A DNA stretch of 64,000 bases. Origin: Cynocephalus volans (taxonomy: Eukaryota > Chordata > Mammalia > Dermoptera > Cynocephalidae). The stretch spans positions 46,788,407 through 46,852,406 of the forward strand of contig NC_084463.1 in NCBI RefSeq assembly GCF_027409185.1, given 5' to 3'. Position 1 is the stretch's first letter; each line of letters begins with the position of its first letter. The notes beneath the pieces were generated by a model. That model was not told where the DNA came from, ran no database searches, and worked only from the letters and a program-made list of their open reading frames with translations. Of this stretch, positions 60,310-64,000 are shown piece by piece. The translations under genes were made by a program, and so were the position numbers.

Positions 60310-62583
60310 TTAGGTTACAGATATCCCATGAGACTCATGGAGAAGGACACAGAGTGAGAACTCAAGAACAGCCTGTCACATGCTTTCCAGCTGAAGACCC
60401 ACAGGTGACTCCCAGAGCCCTCTTACCTGTAACAGGAGAGAATGTGGAACAGACACTTTCCACACATGATGGAGGCAGACACAGTGGTTACCATCCAGAC
60501 TTCTGAAATAGAGAGGATGGTATCAGACCCCTCATAAAATAAACCAGAAACAGTATTTTGAAAATGCACAAACCCACTTCTGAAATCTATGGCCAAAATC
60601 TATTCTACTTCCTTCAACATAATCCTTGTGTAAATAAAGGTTTACTTATTTTTCTCTTTTATTTTCAGCTACACACATTTTTGATATGCTGTATTTTCTA
60701 CACATTCTTCTCCCTTGGTGCTAATATTTCCACTTAACAGTAAATAAAGAGAAAACAAATTTCTAAAGTGTGCACTTTACAGGTATCTTCCTTCCTGCAC
60801 TCTAACATTATTGGAATTTGAATTTCTATTTGACATTTCATGAAAGTGTAAACCAACCCTCCTCAATAACACAGCAGTCAGCTGCAAGGATAACTGAGAT
60901 CAAGGGTTCTCAACTACTCATTCATCCACTCACCCTGTTTTTAATATTTAGAATCTGATTTGCCTTCAGAAAGATTGCGTTTGTGAGAGAAGGATCCAGA
61001 AACAGAAAGGAAGATGAACCGTTGGTTTTAAAGTGTCTGTAGAAGCTGATTCCCAATATGTGCATTAAAAGCATAAAAAAAAGGTAACACATCTTCATGA
61101 TTAAACACACACAACAAACTGGAAATAGAAGGAACCTGATAAAGAATATCTGCTAAAATCTTACACCTACTTCGGAATAAATTTTCGAAAGTTCAAGATG
61201 TTTACAGCAAAAACAGAACTGCTTTTTTGAGTGAAATTATAAAAAACCTAAATAAATAAAAATACATGTCTGGTTTATGTATCTAGCATTCATTGTTAAC
61301 ATGATGATACTTGCCAAACTGAAAAGTAGATTCAATACAATCCATATTAAAACTTAAGCTACATTTTTTCCTCTAGAAATGCTCATCTTAAGAATTATGT
61401 GAAAGTGCAAGCGACCCAGTATAATCAACACAATACTGAAAAATTTGCTGTAAAGCATCAGTAATGAAGGCAATGTGATAGTGACAGAGCACAGAAAAAA
61501 ACATATGTATCAGTAGAATAGAATTGAAAGTCAACAAACAAATCCTCACATTTATGGTAAATGGATTATCAACAAATACGAGAAGACAATGTAAAGGTAA
61601 AATTTAGGGTTTTCATCAAATAATGCTTAGAAAAATGGATATTTACAATGAAAATAATGAGGTTAAACTCTTGATTCAGTGCATACACAAAAATTAACTC
61701 AAAACAGATCATAAACCTAAATGTAAAAAATAAACTATAAAACTCTCATGGGAGAATATAGAAGCAGAATTTTGTGACCTTGCTTTGGGAAGTGGTTTCT
61801 TAGACATGACACCAGAGGACCTGTGACCAGCAGCTTAGTCAATGTGACTACCACTATGTACCAATGTGAACCTCATGATAGAAGCATTTTGGTGTATTTC
61901 AAGCACTCTTTTTCTTCATCCCATTAACCACTAGTGTTAGAGAATAAGTCAAACATTCACATTGATTTCAAGGTCCACGTGGCTGGATGTTGAGATAACT
62001 GCTTCTGCATGGGCAGCATTTTTTATGAGACCCTCTCATGGAGAGTAATGTCCCTCAGCTGTGGCCACACAGAAGGTCTGGGACTGTGGATTTCACACTA
62101 GGACCTCAGAAAATTCTAGCCTGGTGGTCTTCATCAGTTCTGGTATATTACATTTCTATATGTTGCAGGAAGAACAATGCAATGTAGATGTACAGCTTTA
62201 TGAGGTTTCTTTCTAAACCAATTAAGAGAAGAAAGTAGAAACAATGTGCATTTATATTGCCTTTTATAGTTTCTCATTTACCTTTACTGTGGCCCCATGT
62301 TTTTTTGTGTGTGAATTTGTATTATTGTCTGGGGTCACTTGCTTCCAGGCTTAACAACACTTTTTCTATTTCTTGTATTCCCATCTAACAGCAACAAATT
62401 CTCTCGGGTTTGTTAATCTGGGTATAGTATATATTGCACCTTCATTGTTGACACATTGCTTTTTCTCTTCTTTCCTCTTTATGATAAATTATTATGTCAG
62501 AACATATTTATTAAAATGCCATTCTTAGATTATCCTAAACAGTAGCCATTGTTCTCAGTCTTACCGACTATCACCAGATCCTC
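60310..62583. other. Intergenic, with an old L1 fragment at about 61250-61810 (+)
   Basis: 60310-61250 unassigned. 61250-61810 has L1 ORF2 remnants (ttcaatacaatccatattaa; cacatttatggtaaatggat). 61810-62583 unassigned; no coding exon recognised. Confidence 0.5.
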
Positions 62584-62802
62584 GTGATAATAATCTCTGA
62601 GCAATTTTGGACCACTCAAGCCCACATCAACCTTGATGACTCAAGCCAGGCATTTCTCTGTTTGAAAAGAAGATTCAGTGGTAGCAGGGGCTTTGAGAAA
62701 CCCACGCAGAGAAATCCTTGCCAAGTCTGTGGCAGAAACCAGGGAAGAAAAGGGGAAGTTCAGGCCCATCACATACACTCAAAAACACACAAAAACATAT
62801 AA
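62584..62802 (+). other. Small open frame with a single C2H2-like motif
   Basis: 72-codon frame. Near its end CQVC, twelve residues, then a His cluster (HHIHSKTH), preceded by EKP. The spacing of the first three ligands fits a C2H2 zinc finger, but the second His spacing does not, and there is only one unit. Could be a remnant of a zinc-finger gene or chance. Confidence 0.2.
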
Positions 62803-63084
62803 TGAAATATTTGACTGATGCATATATGGATGAATGAATAGGACCTGGGGGTTTGGGAGCAAATAATTATCAGACACTGCAAGTGTAAATTGACACAGGA
62901 TTATGGAGTGCACCTACCCTATGACCTGCTATTTTATTTCACTATATACACAATAGCATTTTCCCAATTGTACAATAAAATCCATTGGAGACTCACAAAT
63001 TAGTTTATTGGATGAAAACAAATATCTTTTGATGAACTGGAAGAAAGTTACCATAATAATTTCTGGCTTGTTAAATCTTTTCAA

Positions 63085-63245
63085 AGAATGATTACATATT
63101 GTGATGATGAATAAGCTAACTATCCTGATTCTACCGTCGCACGTAGTACACAACAACTGATAGTTAACTTCGTACCGCACAAATATGTATAATAAGTTAC
63201 TTCAAAAAAATTAAAAACATTAAAAAATAAAATAAAAATAAAATA
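63085..63245 (+). mobile_element. LINE-1 3' UTR end with A-rich tail
   Basis: gatgatgaataagctaacta and atcctgattctaccgtcgca match the 3' end of the L1 at 57610-57735, followed by an AAAT-rich tail. Confidence 0.7.
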
Positions 63246-63639
63246 AAGTCAAATAGGGAAACAGTTTCTTTCATACTTTAAAATGCATCTGTAGAAAATA
63301 GACTTGGGTTCGATAACAGCGATATATATATATATATCAGATATATATATCTTTATAACAGGTATACTAATATCAGAAATAAAAATTTTTAAAAAGGAAC
63401 TTATTAATATCATTTACTCATTTGCCTACATTGAATTTTCCCTTTAGTACCACAATGTCTCTCATCAAATAAGGATTTAATCAAGAATCAGAATTCCTCA
63501 TCACCGACGTCTGGATAGAGACCACAGCTGTTCCATCACGGCCTGGTGTCCCAGTAGCAGATTTCCCGCTGGAGAAATAAAGATTTCCTCCATTGTTCCC
63601 AAGGGGGAACCACGGAGGCTTGTGGGAAATAAAGTCTCA

Positions 63640-63896
63640 TCCTCCGTTGACATCACCTGCAGAGAGCTATGGGACCCGCCTTGCGTTTCTTCTGCGCATG
63701 TGTCACTCAGTTCGCTCTGCAACCTGGGAAAGGTAGTTTCGCTTTGAAATGACGTCACCCGCACGGGATCCGGGCAGGGCTGTTCTGGGTTTCTGGTGCG
63801 CATGTGCGGCCTTGCCCGTTCCCTTCATCTTCCAGAGGCTTCTGCCACCTCCACGGTGCTGACGAGGTTCTGTGGTTGGAGTCTGTGTCCTTGAAG
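63640..63896 (+). promoter_or_regulatory. GC/CpG-rich promoter and probable first exon of an off-window gene
   Basis: CpG density rises sharply here. A perfect palindromic CRE, TGACGTCA, lies at 63750-63757, and two NRF1-like sites at 63693-63702 (tgcgcatgtg) and 63797-63808 (tgcgcatgtgcg). Downstream, a CT-rich region leads into a segment ending ctgtgtccttgaag followed by a donor (gtgggt at 63897). There is no TATA box. This layout (short GC-rich first exon, donor, KRAB-type genes often have it) suggests the 5' end of a + strand gene that continues past 64000. The zinc-finger idea is inference. Confidence 0.55.
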
Positions 63897-64000
63897 GTGG
63901 GTGTGAGGGTGAAGGAGGGGACCCTGTGGAGCAGACGGGTGTCTCAGCGTTTGGTGGAACAGGTCTGCTCGTCCGTGTGAGGCGGGCGGAGCCTGATGGG

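Noticed and set aside
63325..63352. ATATAT palindrome as a regulatory element
   Set aside because: Simple TA repeat.

Overview
This is a 64 kb window of a eutherian nuclear genome: intron-rich, AT-rich and dense in retrotransposons. Two SINE copies are dimers built from a tRNA-Ile-like sequence (33109-33274 and 52364-52554, both with target-site duplications). They look like the CYN SINEs known from colugos (Dermoptera), so I infer a colugo such as Galeopterus. No prokaryotic, plasmid or CRISPR features are present.

The central locus (about 9.7-33.4 kb, + strand) is a multi-exon copy of DIDO1 (death-inducer obliterator 1). I can follow 14 coding exons, all with GT-AG introns: a diverged N-terminal region, a PHD finger that has lost two zinc ligands, the TFIIS central domain, and a SPOC domain ending just after it in a stop codon, with a poly(A) signal at 33388. 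The very large last exon of the long DIDO1 isoform (DIDO3) is not in the window. One exon (c8, 25433-25537) is frame-shifted and carries stops, so I call the locus an unprocessed, diverged DIDO1 duplicate. c8 still has the length 105 nt and phase 0-0, so a transcript that skips it would stay open to the SPOC end. The introns hold old LINE-1 fragments in both orientations.

Left flank (1-9.7 kb): AT-rich DNA with a GGAA tract, a broken type-1 vomeronasal receptor (V1R) gene at 2.6-3.1 kb, SINE fragments and old L1.

Right flank (33.4-64 kb): about 2 kb of GC-rich DNA with one exon-like segment; a fairly young 5'-truncated L1 on the minus strand with an intact target-site duplication (35.5-38.9 kb); a GAGACA-type tract; an MST/THE1-like solo LTR; MIR copies; a nest of L1s on the + strand (51.9-60 kb); a 252-bp palindrome (60.06-60.31 kb); and, at the right edge, a GC-rich promoter-like block with a perfect CRE and two NRF1-like sites, leading into a probable first exon of a gene that lies outside the window.

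The genes do not form a pathway. The points of interest are the DIDO1 duplicate, the palindrome, two related short inverted-repeat elements, and the edge promoter. All family comparisons are from memory, without database searches.
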